64,000 nt of DNA from NCED01 sp035493955. GTDB lineage: Bacteria; Pseudomonadota; Alphaproteobacteria; Caulobacterales; Caulobacteraceae. Of this stretch, positions 55,762 through 64,000 are shown in pieces. The position numbers and the translations under genes are program-made. Location: assembly GCA_035493955.1 (NCBI GenBank), contig DATJHI010000001.1:1-64000 (forward strand), read 5' to 3'. The notes below the pieces were generated by a model. That model did no database searches, was not told the DNA's origin, and saw nothing but the letters and a program-made list of their open reading frames with translations. The stretch's first letter is position 1; each line of letters starts with the position of its first letter.

Positions 55762-58221
55762 ATGGACGGTGCTTCTTCGCCTTTGAGCCTACCCCCCCGG
55801 TTCCAGACTTGGTTCGAAGGCCGCGGCTGGGCGCCGCGCGCACACCAGCTGGCCATGGTCGAGCGGGCGCGGGCGGGCGCGGACGTGCTGCTGATCGCCC
55901 CCACCGGCGGCGGCAAGACCCTGGCGGGGTTCCTGCCCAGTCTGATCGATCTGGCCGAACGGCCGCCGCGCAACGCCGCGCCGGGCCTCCACACCCTCTA
56001 TATCTCGCCCCTGAAGGCCCTGGCGGTGGACGTCCATCGCAACCTTGAGATCCCGATCGCCGAGATGGGGTTGAGCGCGACGGTCGAGACCCGCACCGGC
56101 GACACCGGCGTGGCCAAGCGCCAGCGTCAAAGGCTGCATCCTCCCGACATCCTGCTGACCACCCCCGAACAGCTCGCCTTGTTCTGCGCCTGGGAGGGCT
56201 CGCGGGACTATTTCGCCGACCTCAAGACGGTGATCATCGACGAGATCCACGCCATCCACGGCTCCAAGCGGGGCGACCTGTTGAACCTGGGGCTCGGCCG
56301 GCTGTCGAGCTTCGCCCCGGCCATGCGGCGGGTCGGTCTGTCCGCGACGGTCCATGACCCTGAGATGCTGCGGCGCTGGCTGTCGCCCCAACCGGGCCTG
56401 GCGGATCTGGTGCTGGGCCAACCCGGCGCGCCGCCGATCGTCGAGGTGCTGTTCTCCCAGGGCGAGGTCCCGTGGAGCGGCTGGACCGCCGAACACGCCA
56501 TGGAGGAGGTGCTGCAGGCGATCGCCGCCAACCGCACCACCCTGGTCTTCGTCAACACCCGCTTCCAGGCCGAGATGGCGTTCGCCAAGCTGTGGGAGAT
56601 CAACGACGACGCCCTGCCGATCGCCCTGCACCACGGGAGCCTGGCCGCCGAACAGCGGCGCAAGGTCGAGGCGGCGATGAGCCGGGGCGAGCTGCGGGCG
56701 GTGGTCTGCACCTCGACCCTGGATCTCGGCATCGACTGGGGGGCGGTGGACCTGGTGATCCAGCTGGCCGCGCCCAAGGGGTCCTCGCGGCTGATCCAGC
56801 GCATAGGCCGGGCCAACCACCGGTTGGACGAGCCCAGCCGGGCCGTCCTGGTCCCCGCGCACCGCTTCGAGGTGCTCGAATGCGAGGCTGCCCGCGAGGC
56901 GGTGGCCGAAAACGACCTCGACGGCGAACGGGAGCGGCCGGGGGCCCAGGACATCCTGGCCCAGCACATCATGGGCGTCGCCTGCGGCGACCCCTTCGAC
57001 GAGGCCGCGCTCTACGCCGAGATCAAGGGGTGCGCGCCCTATCGCGACCTCGCCGTCGAGGACTTCGACCGGGTGGTGGATTTCGTCTCCACCGGCGGCT
57101 ATGCGCTGAAGTCCTACGACCGCTTCCGACGCATCGTGAAGGGCCGGGACGGGCTCTGGCGGGTCCGCAACAAGGAGACCGCCGCCCGCCACCGCATGAA
57201 CGTGGGCGCCATCGTCGAAATCCCCATGCTGTCGATCCGCATCGCCTCCTCGCGCGGCGGCAAGCGGATCGGCGGCCGCAAGGTCGGGGAGATGGAGGAG
57301 GGCTTCCTGGAACAGCTGGTTCCGGGCGACGCCTTCCTGTTCGGCGGCCAGGTCTGGCGGTTCGAGGTCATCGTCGGCCTGGATTGCCTGGTCACGCCGG
57401 CTCCGGGGGCGAACCCCCGGGTCCCAAGCTGGGGCGGATCGAAGTTCGCCCTGTCGACCTATCTGGCCCGGCGGGTGCGCCGGATGATCTGCGACGAGGG
57501 CGGCTGGAGAATATTTCCCGCCGACATGCAGGACTGGTTCGCCATCCAGAAGGCCCGCTCGGTCATCCCCGGCGAGGACGAGATGCTGGTGGAGACCTTC
57601 CAGCGGGGGCGGCGCCACTACATGGTCTGCTACCCCTTCGACGGCCGCATCAGCCATGGCACCCTGGCCCAGCTCCTGACCCGGCGGCTGGAGCGGCTCG
57701 ACCGGGCGCCCCTGGGGTTCGTGGCCAACGACTACGCCCTCGCGGTATGGACCCTGCGCCCCCTCGACGACCTCGATCTGGACGCCCTGTTCCAGGAGGA
57801 CATGCTGGGGGACGACCTGGAAGCCTGGCTGGACGAGAGCTTCATGATGAAACGGGCCTTCCGCCAGTGCGCCACCCTGGCCGGACTGATCGAGCGCCGC
57901 CAGCCCGGTCAGGAGAAGAGCGGACGTCAGATGACCTTTTCCAGCGACCTGATCTACGACGTGCTGCGCCGGCACCAGCCCGATCACCTGTTGCTCCGCT
58001 GCGCCCGCGCCGACGCGGCCTGGGGCAGCCTGGACGTGGCTCGGTTGGGCCGGCTGCTGGCCCGGATCAAGGGGCGCATCCGCCCGGTGGTCCTGACCAA
58101 GGTCTCGCCCTTCGCCGTGCCGGTGCTGCTGGAGATCGGGCGCGAGCCCGTCGCCGGGGCTGCCCAGGAGGCCCTGTTGGAGGCCAGCGCGGCCGAACTG
58201 ATCGCCGAGGCCTTGTCGTGA
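55762..58221 (+). CDS. Lhr-like DEXH-box helicase of the ligase-associated repair set
   Basis: 819 residues. Motifs: APTGGGKTLAGFLPSLIDL (Walker A), TPEQLALFCAW, VIIDEIHAIHGSKRGDLLNL (DEIH), RVGLSATV, TTLVFVNTRFQAEMAF, STLDLGIDWGAVDLVIQL and SSRLIQRIGRANHR, then the Lhr winged-helix and beta-barrel core. The length is that of the Lhr-Core, ligase-associated class rather than the long Lhr of E. coli. It moves 3' to 5' on DNA with RNA or DNA displaced. It overlaps the PdeM start by four bases (GTGA). Confidence 0.93.
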   Translation: MDGASSPLSLPPRFQTWFEGRGWAPRAHQLAMVERARAGADVLLIAPTGGGKTLAGFLPSLIDLAERPPRNAAPGLHTLYISPLKALAVDVHRNLEIPIAEMGLSATVETRTGDTGVAKRQRQRLHPPDILLTTPEQLALFCAWEGSRDYFADLKTVIIDEIHAIHGSKRGDLLNLGLGRLSSFAPAMRRVGLSATVHDPEMLRRWLSPQPGLADLVLGQPGAPPIVEVLFSQGEVPWSGWTAEHAMEEVLQAIAANRTTLVFVNTRFQAEMAFAKLWEINDDALPIALHHGSLAAEQRRKVEAAMSRGELRAVVCTSTLDLGIDWGAVDLVIQLAAPKGSSRLIQRIGRANHRLDEPSRAVLVPAHRFEVLECEAAREAVAENDLDGERERPGAQDILAQHIMGVACGDPFDEAALYAEIKGCAPYRDLAVEDFDRVVDFVSTGGYALKSYDRFRRIVKGRDGLWRVRNKETAARHRMNVGAIVEIPMLSIRIASSRGGKRIGGRKVGEMEEGFLEQLVPGDAFLFGGQVWRFEVIVGLDCLVTPAPGANPRVPSWGGSKFALSTYLARRVRRMICDEGGWRIFPADMQDWFAIQKARSVIPGEDEMLVETFQRGRRHYMVCYPFDGRISHGTLAQLLTRRLERLDRAPLGFVANDYALAVWTLRPLDDLDLDALFQEDMLGDDLEAWLDESFMMKRAFRQCATLAGLIERRQPGQEKSGRQMTFSSDLIYDVLRRHQPDHLLLRCARADAAWGSLDVARLGRLLARIKGRIRPVVLTKVSPFAVPVLLEIGREPVAGAAQEALLEASAAELIAEALS

Positions 58222-58952
58222 GCGTGGGCAAGGCCTTCCGCGCGCCCCGGCTGGCCCCCGCCCAGACTCCGTGCGGCTCCTTGTGGCTGGAGGTCGCCGG
58301 AGCCGAGGCGTGCCTGCGCCGATCCGGAGCCCTGTGGCTGGAAGCCGGCGCCACCCTGGCGGCGGGCGACCTGCACCTGGAAAAGGGTTCGGCCTATGCC
58401 GCGCGGGGCCAACTCCTTCCGCCCTATGACACTGTCGCGACTCTGGAACGCTTGGAAGCGGAGGTGGAGGCGCTGCGGCCGCGGGTGGTGGTGCTCCTGG
58501 GCGACAGCTTCCACGACGCCGGAGGGCCTGGACGACTGGGGGCCTCCGACGCGGCGCGGATATCGGCGCTGGCGCGGGGGCGAACCCTGATCTGGATCGT
58601 CGGCAACCATGACCGGGAAGGGCTTGGCGGCCTGCCGGGCGAACGGGCCGAAGCGGCGACCCTCTGCGGCCTCGTGCTGCGCCATGAGCCGCGGACCGGC
58701 GTCTCGCCGGGCGAAGTGGCGGGCCACCTGCATCCCTGCGCCAAGGTCGTGGGGAACGGCGGGAGCGTGCGGCGACGCTGCTTCGTCACCGATGGCGAGC
58801 GGCTGATCCTGCCCGCCTTCGGCGCCTATGCCGGAGGTCTGAACGTAAGGGACGTCGCCTTTGCCGGCCTGTTCGCCCGCGCGCCGATAGCCGCGGCCCT
58901 GGGAAACCGGCGGGTGCATCCGATCGCCTACGCCAGGCTGACGGGGGACTGA
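58218..58952 (+). CDS. pdeM: Ligase-associated DNA-damage phosphoesterase PdeM
   Basis: 244 residues from a GTG start. Calcineurin-type metal residues: GDLHLEKG (Asp51, His53), VVLLGDSFHD, IVGNHDR and AGHLHP. The family is known to travel with the Lhr-like helicase, an exonuclease and the ATP-dependent ligase. Here it is coupled to the helicase by a four-base overlap, whereas the ligase is about 11 kb upstream and the exonuclease is not seen. Confidence 0.9.
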   Translation: MSVGKAFRAPRLAPAQTPCGSLWLEVAGAEACLRRSGALWLEAGATLAAGDLHLEKGSAYAARGQLLPPYDTVATLERLEAEVEALRPRVVVLLGDSFHDAGGPGRLGASDAARISALARGRTLIWIVGNHDREGLGGLPGERAEAATLCGLVLRHEPRTGVSPGEVAGHLHPCAKVVGNGGSVRRRCFVTDGERLILPAFGAYAGGLNVRDVAFAGLFARAPIAAALGNRRVHPIAYARLTGD

Positions 58953-58995
58953 CGAAAGAGCTCGGGCGCCGGCCAGCGACCGAGGACGACGAAAA

Positions 58996-61830
58996 CTACT
59001 TCGCCGCCAGGGATGTGCTTTGCGGACGGAAGGCGCTGGCGCTGCGCTGCGAGGCCTGTTGGGTTTCGGGGGTCAGCTGCTGGCGCAGGCGTTCGGCGCC
59101 GGACCGGGCTTCCGCGTCGCCGCCGGCGGCGGCGATCAGGTACCATTTGTAGGCTTCGGCCGGATTTTGAGCCACGCCGTAGCCCTGCTCATACAGGCGG
59201 GCGAGGTTGTACTGGCTGTCCTGAAGGCCAGCGTCGGCGGCCTTGCGGAACCAGACGGCTGCGTCGCTGGCGTTCTTGACCCCGCCCGTTCCCTCGAAAA
59301 AGTAGAGGCCGAGGTTGTGCATGGCCTTGGGGTCGCCGCTGGCGGCGGCGCGCTCGGTCCAGCGGCGCGCCTCCACCGGATCCTTCTTCACCCGCGAGGC
59401 GCCGGTCTCATAGAGCTTGGCGAGATAGAATTGGGCCGGGGCATAGCCCAGATTGGCGGCGCGGCGCAGGGGATCGACCCCGGTCGCGTCGCCGCTTTCG
59501 ATCTGCCGGACCGCGGTCGAATAGAGCTGTTTCGCATCGCCGACCGATGCCGCGGCAGCGACCGGTTTGGGCCCGCCGGCCAGGGCGGGCGGGGCGGCGT
59601 CGGCGGCCTTGGCCGCAGGCTTGGCGGCGATCTTGTCCTCAGTCGCTGCCGTCGCCGCCATCGCCGAGGCGTCGACGGGCGGGGGCGACGTCAGGGCGGC
59701 GGCCAAAAGGTCGGCGTCGCTGGATTGAGTATTGGTCTGGGCGGCGGCGGCGGCGATCGGCGGAGCTTCGTGCGGGGGCTCGGTCTTCGTTTCCTTGCTC
59801 CGCCCCGAAGACAACAGGGTGTAGCCGACGAAGCTTGTGGACAGGAAGGCGGCGGTGACCGAGGCCAAAAGCGCGGTCCTGAGGACCGTGCCGGTTTCCT
59901 TCTTCTTTTTCTTCTTGCTCAGGAAGGCGGAGAGGCCACGGGGCGCGTCTGCGGCCTCGATGGACGGGGCGGGCGTGGAAGGGGTGAACATCTCCGCGCC
60001 GGCCGGGCGTTGTCGACGGCCGCGGCCGTCGGCGGCGGAGGCCTGCCGGGCGGCGGCGCGGGCGGCCTCGATCAGTTCGCGGGTCGAGGTGCGCGGCGCC
60101 GGCTGGGGCGCGTAGTCATGGGAGGCGTACTCCTGCGGGGCATAAGACTCGGCCGCAAGATCGGAGAAGCTGTCGGCGGCGGGGGCGGGGGGCTCGATAT
60201 CGCCCTCATCGAGGTCGGCGAAGGCCGCGGGCGCGCTATGGGCCTCGGTCGTGGGTTCGGGGGCGAACGGATCGTCCGGGAACGGATCGGTCCCGTCCTG
60301 ATCGGCGAAGCTGTCCGCGCTGAAACCGCCGTCGTCAAAGTCGGCGATGGCGGCGGCCGGGGTTTCGACCGCTTGGACGACGGCCTCGACGGCGGTTTTG
60401 CGCTGGGTCTCGGCCAGGCGCCGATCAAGGGTTTCCCGCGCCTCCTCGAGCAATTTGGCGGTGCGTTCCTCGCTCTGGCGGATTCGCTCGGACAGCTCCG
60501 TGGCGGAGCGATCGGAACGGCTGTTCAGCTTGTCGGTGACGCGGGCGACCTGATCGCCGACCTCATCGATGGCGGTGGCGGCCCGGCGCTCGGAGGCGGC
60601 GATGCGTTCGGCCAGCCGTTCGGCGATCTTGCCGATCTCGCCGCCCAGTTTTTCCAGGGCTTCGGCCTGCGCCGTGTCGGCCGTGCGCATGCGGTTCTCC
60701 ATGGCTTCGGCGATGCGAGCCATCTTCCCCCCCACCTCCTCCACCGCCTTGGCGCTGCGGGTCTCAGCCACGGTGACGCGCTGGCCGAGACTTTGGGCGA
60801 TCTTCACCACTTCGCGTCCCATGCGATCGATCGCCTGAGCCGATTGCCGTTCGGCGGATTCGACTTGGCCTGAAAGGTCGCGAAGCGCCGCCTCCATGCG
60901 ATCGAGCTTGCCGTCGGCGGCGGCTCGCATCTGTTCGGTGAGTTCGGCCCGCTGCGCCTCCACCCGTTGCGCCAACTCGGCCCCAAGCCGCTCGAACCGG
61001 CGTTCGGGCGTGTCGGCGTCGCCCTCGGGACCAAGACGAGTTTCTGCGGTCTTCAGCCGGTCGTCCAGCCCTGCGAAACTGGCTTCGAGGGCGGACATGG
61101 CCGCGGCGGTGCGACCTTCGGCCTGCTCCAGCCGCTCGGCGATGCGGCTGACCACCGACTCGATGACTTCGGTATTGGGCGCGGCCTCGAGCCGGTCGAC
61201 CCGGCGGGCGATGCCCGACAAGTCCTGACGCACCTCGGTCAGGGCGCCGCGGGTGCGGCTTTCGCCCTCGTAGATCTGGGCGGCGACGCGGCCGAGGGCC
61301 GATTCCAGGGCCTTCATGGCCTCGACGCGCGGGCCGTCGTCCTGCTCCATCTGTCGCATGCGGTCGGCGAGCTTGGCCTGGGCGCCCCGGACCTCGTCGA
61401 GGGCGCCATCGAAGCGGCCGCTCACCGTGCCCTGCTCGCGCTCCATCCCGTCGAGGCGCGACAGGACGCCCATCACCGACTGGTCGATGCCGCTGATGGC
61501 CAGGGTGGAACGATGCTCGGCCGCTTCCAGCCGGGAGGAGAAGGCGTCCAGGGCGCGGGTCAGGCGGATCAGCTCGCTTTCCGCGCGCGGCTCGTAGCCG
61601 CGGCGGGATGGGTCGGATTCATAAGCGAGGGGCGCCTCGGCGCCGGCCTGGAGTGCGGAACGGCGGCGGTATTCGGGCTCCATCGGCGGCGGCTCGAGAT
61701 CACCGCCGTCGATGATCATCTGATTGAGCCATTCGCCGAGCGTCATGCCGGATCGACGGGCCAGATCCTTGGCGACTTCGCGCGCCTTGGGATCGATGCC
61801 CTTCACGCTCCAGGGTCCCGCCGAGCTCAT
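58996..61830 (-). CDS. PodJ-like coiled-coil/Sel1-repeat membrane protein
   Basis: 944 residues from the ATG at 61830 (GGGGAG upstream). Residues about 4-40 carry GPWSVKGIDPKAREVAKDLARRSGMTLGEWLNQMI, the conserved start of PodJ-type polarity proteins. A long coiled coil follows (about 85-490; alternating Ala/Glu/Arg heptads), then an acidic Pro-rich region, a basic stretch, one membrane helix (LLASVTAAFLSTSFVGYTLL, near 630) and about four Sel1 repeats (near 780-925; e.g. AMHNLGLYFFEGTGG). PodJ organises a cell pole in Caulobacter and has a peptidoglycan-binding end, which is absent here. Its role is probably pole or envelope localisation. Divergent region holds a GACTC site. Confidence 0.8.
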   Translation of the reverse strand: MSSAGPWSVKGIDPKAREVAKDLARRSGMTLGEWLNQMIIDGGDLEPPPMEPEYRRRSALQAGAEAPLAYESDPSRRGYEPRAESELIRLTRALDAFSSRLEAAEHRSTLAISGIDQSVMGVLSRLDGMEREQGTVSGRFDGALDEVRGAQAKLADRMRQMEQDDGPRVEAMKALESALGRVAAQIYEGESRTRGALTEVRQDLSGIARRVDRLEAAPNTEVIESVVSRIAERLEQAEGRTAAAMSALEASFAGLDDRLKTAETRLGPEGDADTPERRFERLGAELAQRVEAQRAELTEQMRAAADGKLDRMEAALRDLSGQVESAERQSAQAIDRMGREVVKIAQSLGQRVTVAETRSAKAVEEVGGKMARIAEAMENRMRTADTAQAEALEKLGGEIGKIAERLAERIAASERRAATAIDEVGDQVARVTDKLNSRSDRSATELSERIRQSEERTAKLLEEARETLDRRLAETQRKTAVEAVVQAVETPAAAIADFDDGGFSADSFADQDGTDPFPDDPFAPEPTTEAHSAPAAFADLDEGDIEPPAPAADSFSDLAAESYAPQEYASHDYAPQPAPRTSTRELIEAARAAARQASAADGRGRRQRPAGAEMFTPSTPAPSIEAADAPRGLSAFLSKKKKKKETGTVLRTALLASVTAAFLSTSFVGYTLLSSGRSKETKTEPPHEAPPIAAAAAQTNTQSSDADLLAAALTSPPPVDASAMAATAATEDKIAAKPAAKAADAAPPALAGGPKPVAAAASVGDAKQLYSTAVRQIESGDATGVDPLRRAANLGYAPAQFYLAKLYETGASRVKKDPVEARRWTERAAASGDPKAMHNLGLYFFEGTGGVKNASDAAVWFRKAADAGLQDSQYNLARLYEQGYGVAQNPAEAYKWYLIAAAGGDAEARSGAERLRQQLTPETQQASQRSASAFRPQSTSLAAK

Positions 61831-62076
61831 GCTAATCACGCTCCCCAGGAGGCCCCGCCGAGAATCACAGGTGCGAAGCCTCGATCACAGGAACGCTAGC
61901 CTTCCACCTCTTGCGTGTAAACGCGACGTTAACGCTAGATGTAGTGGCTGGCGGCATTCCCTGTGGATGACTCGTTAAGTCTTCCTGAATTGCGCTTCCA
62001 GCCTTAAGGCCGCGTTAACGGAGCTTAACGCCGCCACGGCCTTGCCAGGGCGGCCGGCCTCGGCCATGCGGGCGCA

Positions 62077-62280
62077 ATGGAATGGCCGGTCACCCTCGCC
62101 GTCACCCTCGCCCTGGCGGTTTTCGCTGCGCTGTGCGGCTGGGCCGGATCGCGTCCGCCGGATCCGCGGCGAGGCCCGCGTCTGGCGCCCTACCGGTTCC
62201 TGATGATGATGGGCGTCATGGGCCTGTTGCTGATGGCCGTGCACATGCTGAATCTGATGGGGCTCAAAACCGGCCGTTGA
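62077..62280 (+). CDS. Small membrane protein, unknown function
   Basis: 67 residues with two membrane helices (about 4-24 and 40-60) separated by a short basic Pro/Arg loop (PPDPRRGPRLAPYR). No family recognised and no clear ribosome site before the ATG, so the call rests on hydrophobicity, codon-position bias and its place between two real genes. Confidence 0.45.
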   Translation: MEWPVTLAVTLALAVFAALCGWAGSRPPDPRRGPRLAPYRFLMMMGVMGLLLMAVHMLNLMGLKTGR

Positions 62281-62286
62281 GCGTGG

Positions 62287-62316
62287 TTGATACTGGGCCC
62301 CGGCAGGGACTAAACT
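62287..62316 (+). promoter_or_regulatory. Sigma70-type promoter before the CsgG-like gene
   Basis: TTGATA (62287-62292), 18-base spacer, TAAACT (62311-62316). The start near 62323 leaves a leader of about 24 bases with GGGGGTGAAAAC before the ATG. One of few clean housekeeping promoters in the window. Confidence 0.45.
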
Positions 62317-62346
62317 CTTTGAAGGCGCTTCTACGGGGGTGAAAAC

Positions 62347-63303
62347 ATGACTCGACAACTATTCGCCGGCGTGGCCGCCACGGCCGCGATCCTGTTGGCG
62401 GCGGTTCCCGCCCAAGCTCAGTTCGGCATGAACAAGACCCCGCCGAAGAACGCGGCCACCCCGGAACTGCCCCGGTGCGCCTCTCCCGTGGGCACGGCCG
62501 CGATCCAGGAGCCCCAGCGGGACTGGTGGACCGCCCTTGGCCTCAGCAATCCTGAATCCCTGATCAAGCTGATGGCCGCTCGCTCCAACTGCCTCAGGAT
62601 CGTCGACCGCAACGGCGGCCTGGCCATGCGCAACACCGAGGCCGGCCTAGCCAACGCCGGCGACCTGCAGCGGGGCTCCAACATCGGCGGCGGCCAGGTT
62701 CGGGGCGCGGACTACTTCATCATCCCCGACATCGTGAACTCCAATTCCAACAGCGGCGGGGCCAATATCGGGGGGGTGCTGGGCGCCTTCGCCCCTCGCG
62801 GCTTCGGCGCGGTGCTGGGCGGCCTCAGCACCAAGTCCTCCGAAGCCCAGACCATCCTGACCCTGGTCAACGCCCGCACCACCGAACAGGAATATGTCGC
62901 CGAGGGCGTGGCCAAGAAGACCGACATCTCCTTCGGGGCCGGCGGCGGAGGCTTGGGCGCGGGCGGGTTCGCCGCCCTCGCGGGCGGCGGCTACGCCAAC
63001 ACCGACATCGGCAAGGTCATCACCGCGGCCTATTTCAACGCCTTCATCGACCTGATCGGGCACATGCAGCAGACCGCCCCAGGCCAGGCCGCCGCAGCGG
63101 CCCCGATCCAGGCCTATCAGGCCACCCAGGCCGTCGCGCTGCGCAGTTCGCCCTCGCCGACCGGCGCTTCGGTGCGCAATTTCAAGATCGGCGACCAGGT
63201 CTTCCCCACGGGCCAGAAGAATGGCGTGTGGTGGGAGGTGGACGACGAGAACGGCAACCGCGGCTGGGTCTCCTCGGCGATGATCTCCCCGCGCCGACAG
63301 TAG
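62347..63303 (+). CDS. Exported CsgG-like protein with an SH3 domain
   Basis: 318 residues. Signal peptide MTRQLFAGVAATAAILLAAVPAQA. The middle (about 45-220) has LMAARSNCLRIVDRNGGLAM, RGADYFIIPDIVNSN and TILTLVNARTTEQEYVAEGVAKKTDISFG, the pattern of CsgG/FlgP-like outer-membrane secretion and assembly proteins (activity against R-xx-D-R, ADY-I-). The C-terminal 65 residues (VALRSSPSPTGASVRNFKIGDQVFPTGQKNGVWWEVDDENGNRGWV) are an SH3-like domain that binds peptidoglycan or sugar. It carries no lipobox, unlike E. coli CsgG. The combination suggests a cell-wall-anchored envelope protein. Confidence 0.75.
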   Translation: MTRQLFAGVAATAAILLAAVPAQAQFGMNKTPPKNAATPELPRCASPVGTAAIQEPQRDWWTALGLSNPESLIKLMAARSNCLRIVDRNGGLAMRNTEAGLANAGDLQRGSNIGGGQVRGADYFIIPDIVNSNSNSGGANIGGVLGAFAPRGFGAVLGGLSTKSSEAQTILTLVNARTTEQEYVAEGVAKKTDISFGAGGGGLGAGGFAALAGGGYANTDIGKVITAAYFNAFIDLIGHMQQTAPGQAAAAAPIQAYQATQAVALRSSPSPTGASVRNFKIGDQVFPTGQKNGVWWEVDDENGNRGWVSSAMISPRRQ

Positions 63304-63328
63304 GTCTGCGCCGCTCGAGGTCCGCGCC

Positions 63329-63353
63329 GGAACCGGGTGGGTCTGTCGGGGTT
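63329..63353 (+). promoter_or_regulatory. Possible EcfG promoter (GGTT variant) before the SDR gene
   Basis: GGAAC at 63329-63333, 16-base spacer, GGTT at 63350-63353; start near 63360, 26 bases before the ATG at 63386. One change from the CGTT consensus. Confidence 0.35.
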
Positions 63354-63385
63354 CCCTTCACACCTCGACCGACCGGACCAGATCC

Positions 63386-64000
63386 ATGACCCGTGCGCTG
63401 AAACCCCTCGCCGAGCAGGTGATCGTCATCACCGGAGCGACCTCCGGGGTCGGGTTGGCCACGGCCAGGGCGGCGGCCGAGCGCGGGGCCGCCCTGGTGC
63501 TGGTCGCCCGCAACGAAACCGCCCTGGCCGTCCTGGGCGAGGAGCTGCTGGCCAAGGGCGCCCGGGTGGAGGCCGTGGCTGCCGACGTCGGGGACCAGGT
63601 CCAGATTCAGGCGGCGGCGGCCGTCGCCGAGGCGACCTTCGGCGGCTTCGACACTTGGATCAACGATGCGGGCGCAGCCATCTACGGGCGCATCGAGGAC
63701 ACCCCGGTCGCGGACCAGCGGGCGCTGTTCGAAACCAACTATTGGGGGGTGGTCTACGGCTCCCTGGCCGCGGTCGAAGGACTGAAGACCCGTTCCACGC
63801 CGGGGGCCTTGATCAACGTGGGGTCGGTGCTGTCGGATCAGGCCCTGCCGATCCAGGGCGTCTATTCGGCCGCCAAGCACGCGGTGAAGGGATTCACCAA
63901 CGCGCTGAGGATGGAGCTGATCCGGTCCCACCCGAAAATCTCCGTGACCCTGATCAAACCCAGCGTGCTGGACACCCCCTACAAGGAGCACGCGCGCAAC
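63386..64000 (+). CDS. Short-chain dehydrogenase/reductase, 3' end outside the window
   Basis: The first 205 codons are present; no stop is reached at the window edge. Classical SDR marks: TGATSGVGLATA for the cofactor, NDAG, and the catalytic YSAAK with the upstream Ser in VGSVLS. Glycine/arginine spacing (ARNE after the second strand) favours NADP. Substrate unknown; unrelated genes in Caulobacterales use SDRs of this type for stress protection or aldehyde reduction, and the weak EcfG-like promoter agrees. Begins 82 bases after the CsgG-like gene. Confidence 0.88.
   Translation, partial: MTRALKPLAEQVIVITGATSGVGLATARAAAERGAALVLVARNETALAVLGEELLAKGARVEAVAADVGDQVQIQAAAAVAEATFGGFDTWINDAGAAIYGRIEDTPVADQRALFETNYWGVVYGSLAAVEGLKTRSTPGALINVGSVLSDQALPIQGVYSAAKHAVKGFTNALRMELIRSHPKISVTLIKPSVLDTPYKEHARN

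Noticed and set aside
55704..55994. An N-terminal extension of the DinG-like gene
   Set aside because: It would overlap the divergent Lhr-like coding start, and the sequence has no helicase motif; the ATG at 55703 suffices.
61980..62040. TTAA repeats before the PodJ-like gene as a CtrA site
   Set aside because: The spacing found is six bases instead of the seven required between TTAA half-sites, so I do not call it.
1..64000. CRISPR arrays, transposases, integrases, rRNA genes and attachment sites
   Set aside because: No short regularly spaced repeats, no recombinase motifs and no rRNA sequence were seen on reading both strands.

Overview
The window looks like a chromosomal segment of a Caulobacterales alphaproteobacterium, most likely close to Phenylobacterium/Caulobacter. 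The basis is the complete PhyR-NepR-EcfG general stress response locus with its GGAAC/CGTT promoters, a PodJ-like polarity protein, the ligase/Lhr/PdeM repair set, very high GC in most of the window (hand-counted 60-base lines near 45.0 and 58.1 kb give 73-78%) and tightly overlapping ATGA/GTGA gene junctions. There is no rRNA, integrase, transposase or CRISPR array. One tRNA, Gly(CCC), is present.

Region 1 (1-6.3 kb) has lower GC (57-58% in lines near 1.3 and 5.0 kb). It holds a PepSY protein divergent from an OmpR-type regulator/sensor kinase pair, then a two-copy DUF1259 periplasmic protein, a membrane-anchored nine-heme cytochrome c and a small outer-membrane-like protein. Three PmrA-like direct repeats (11-bp period) lie before the PepSY gene, the regulator gene and the DUF1259-cytochrome operon, so the module appears to be one self-regulated unit of unknown function. 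Two related palindromes and a structured leader sit in its only large gap. Region 2 (6.3-9.5 kb) is a phosphate-scavenging operon: Pho box, OprP/OprO-like porin, PstS, terminator.

Region 3 (9.5-24.4 kb) is an envelope and stress island. It includes a glycosyltransferase and an LpxH-like hydrolase, a TetR regulator, an acyltransferase, a FadL-type channel and many small membrane or lipoprotein genes. At its end lies phyR <- -> nepR-ecfG-HWE/HisKA_2 kinase. Eight good matches to the EcfG promoter (GGAAC-N16/17-CGTT) and three weaker GGTT variants (one of these at 63.3 kb) lie before genes here: two DUF1328 genes, a YqjD/YqjE-like pair followed by Fe-SOD, a lipid-kinase/phosphodiesterase pair, an entericidin, phyR and nepR. 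One weaker match precedes a structured, terminator-ended noncoding stretch that resembles the Caulobacter GsrN small RNA.

Region 4 (24.5-31.3 kb) has an MHS-family transporter, a siroheme-type dehydrogenase with a degenerate C-terminus, and a molybdenum-cofactor operon (moaA-D-E-B-C-moeA). A molybdopterin hydroxylase (IorAB-like) that would use this cofactor lies at 41.3-44.0 kb. Region 5 (31.2-44.8 kb) has surface-sugar genes, class I ribonucleotide reductase large subunit divergent from a double-length dCTP deaminase, a GlcD-like flavoprotein, tRNA-Gly, and a TPR/2OG-oxygenase fusion. Region 6 (44.9-64 kb) has the repair ligase, an ABC exporter, an MscS channel, DUF2239 behind a clear operator-like palindrome, pyrD-DUF952-sixA, a DinG-like helicase divergent from Lhr-PdeM, a PodJ-like coiled-coil/Sel1 protein, a CsgG-like/SH3 secreted protein and a truncated SDR at the window edge.
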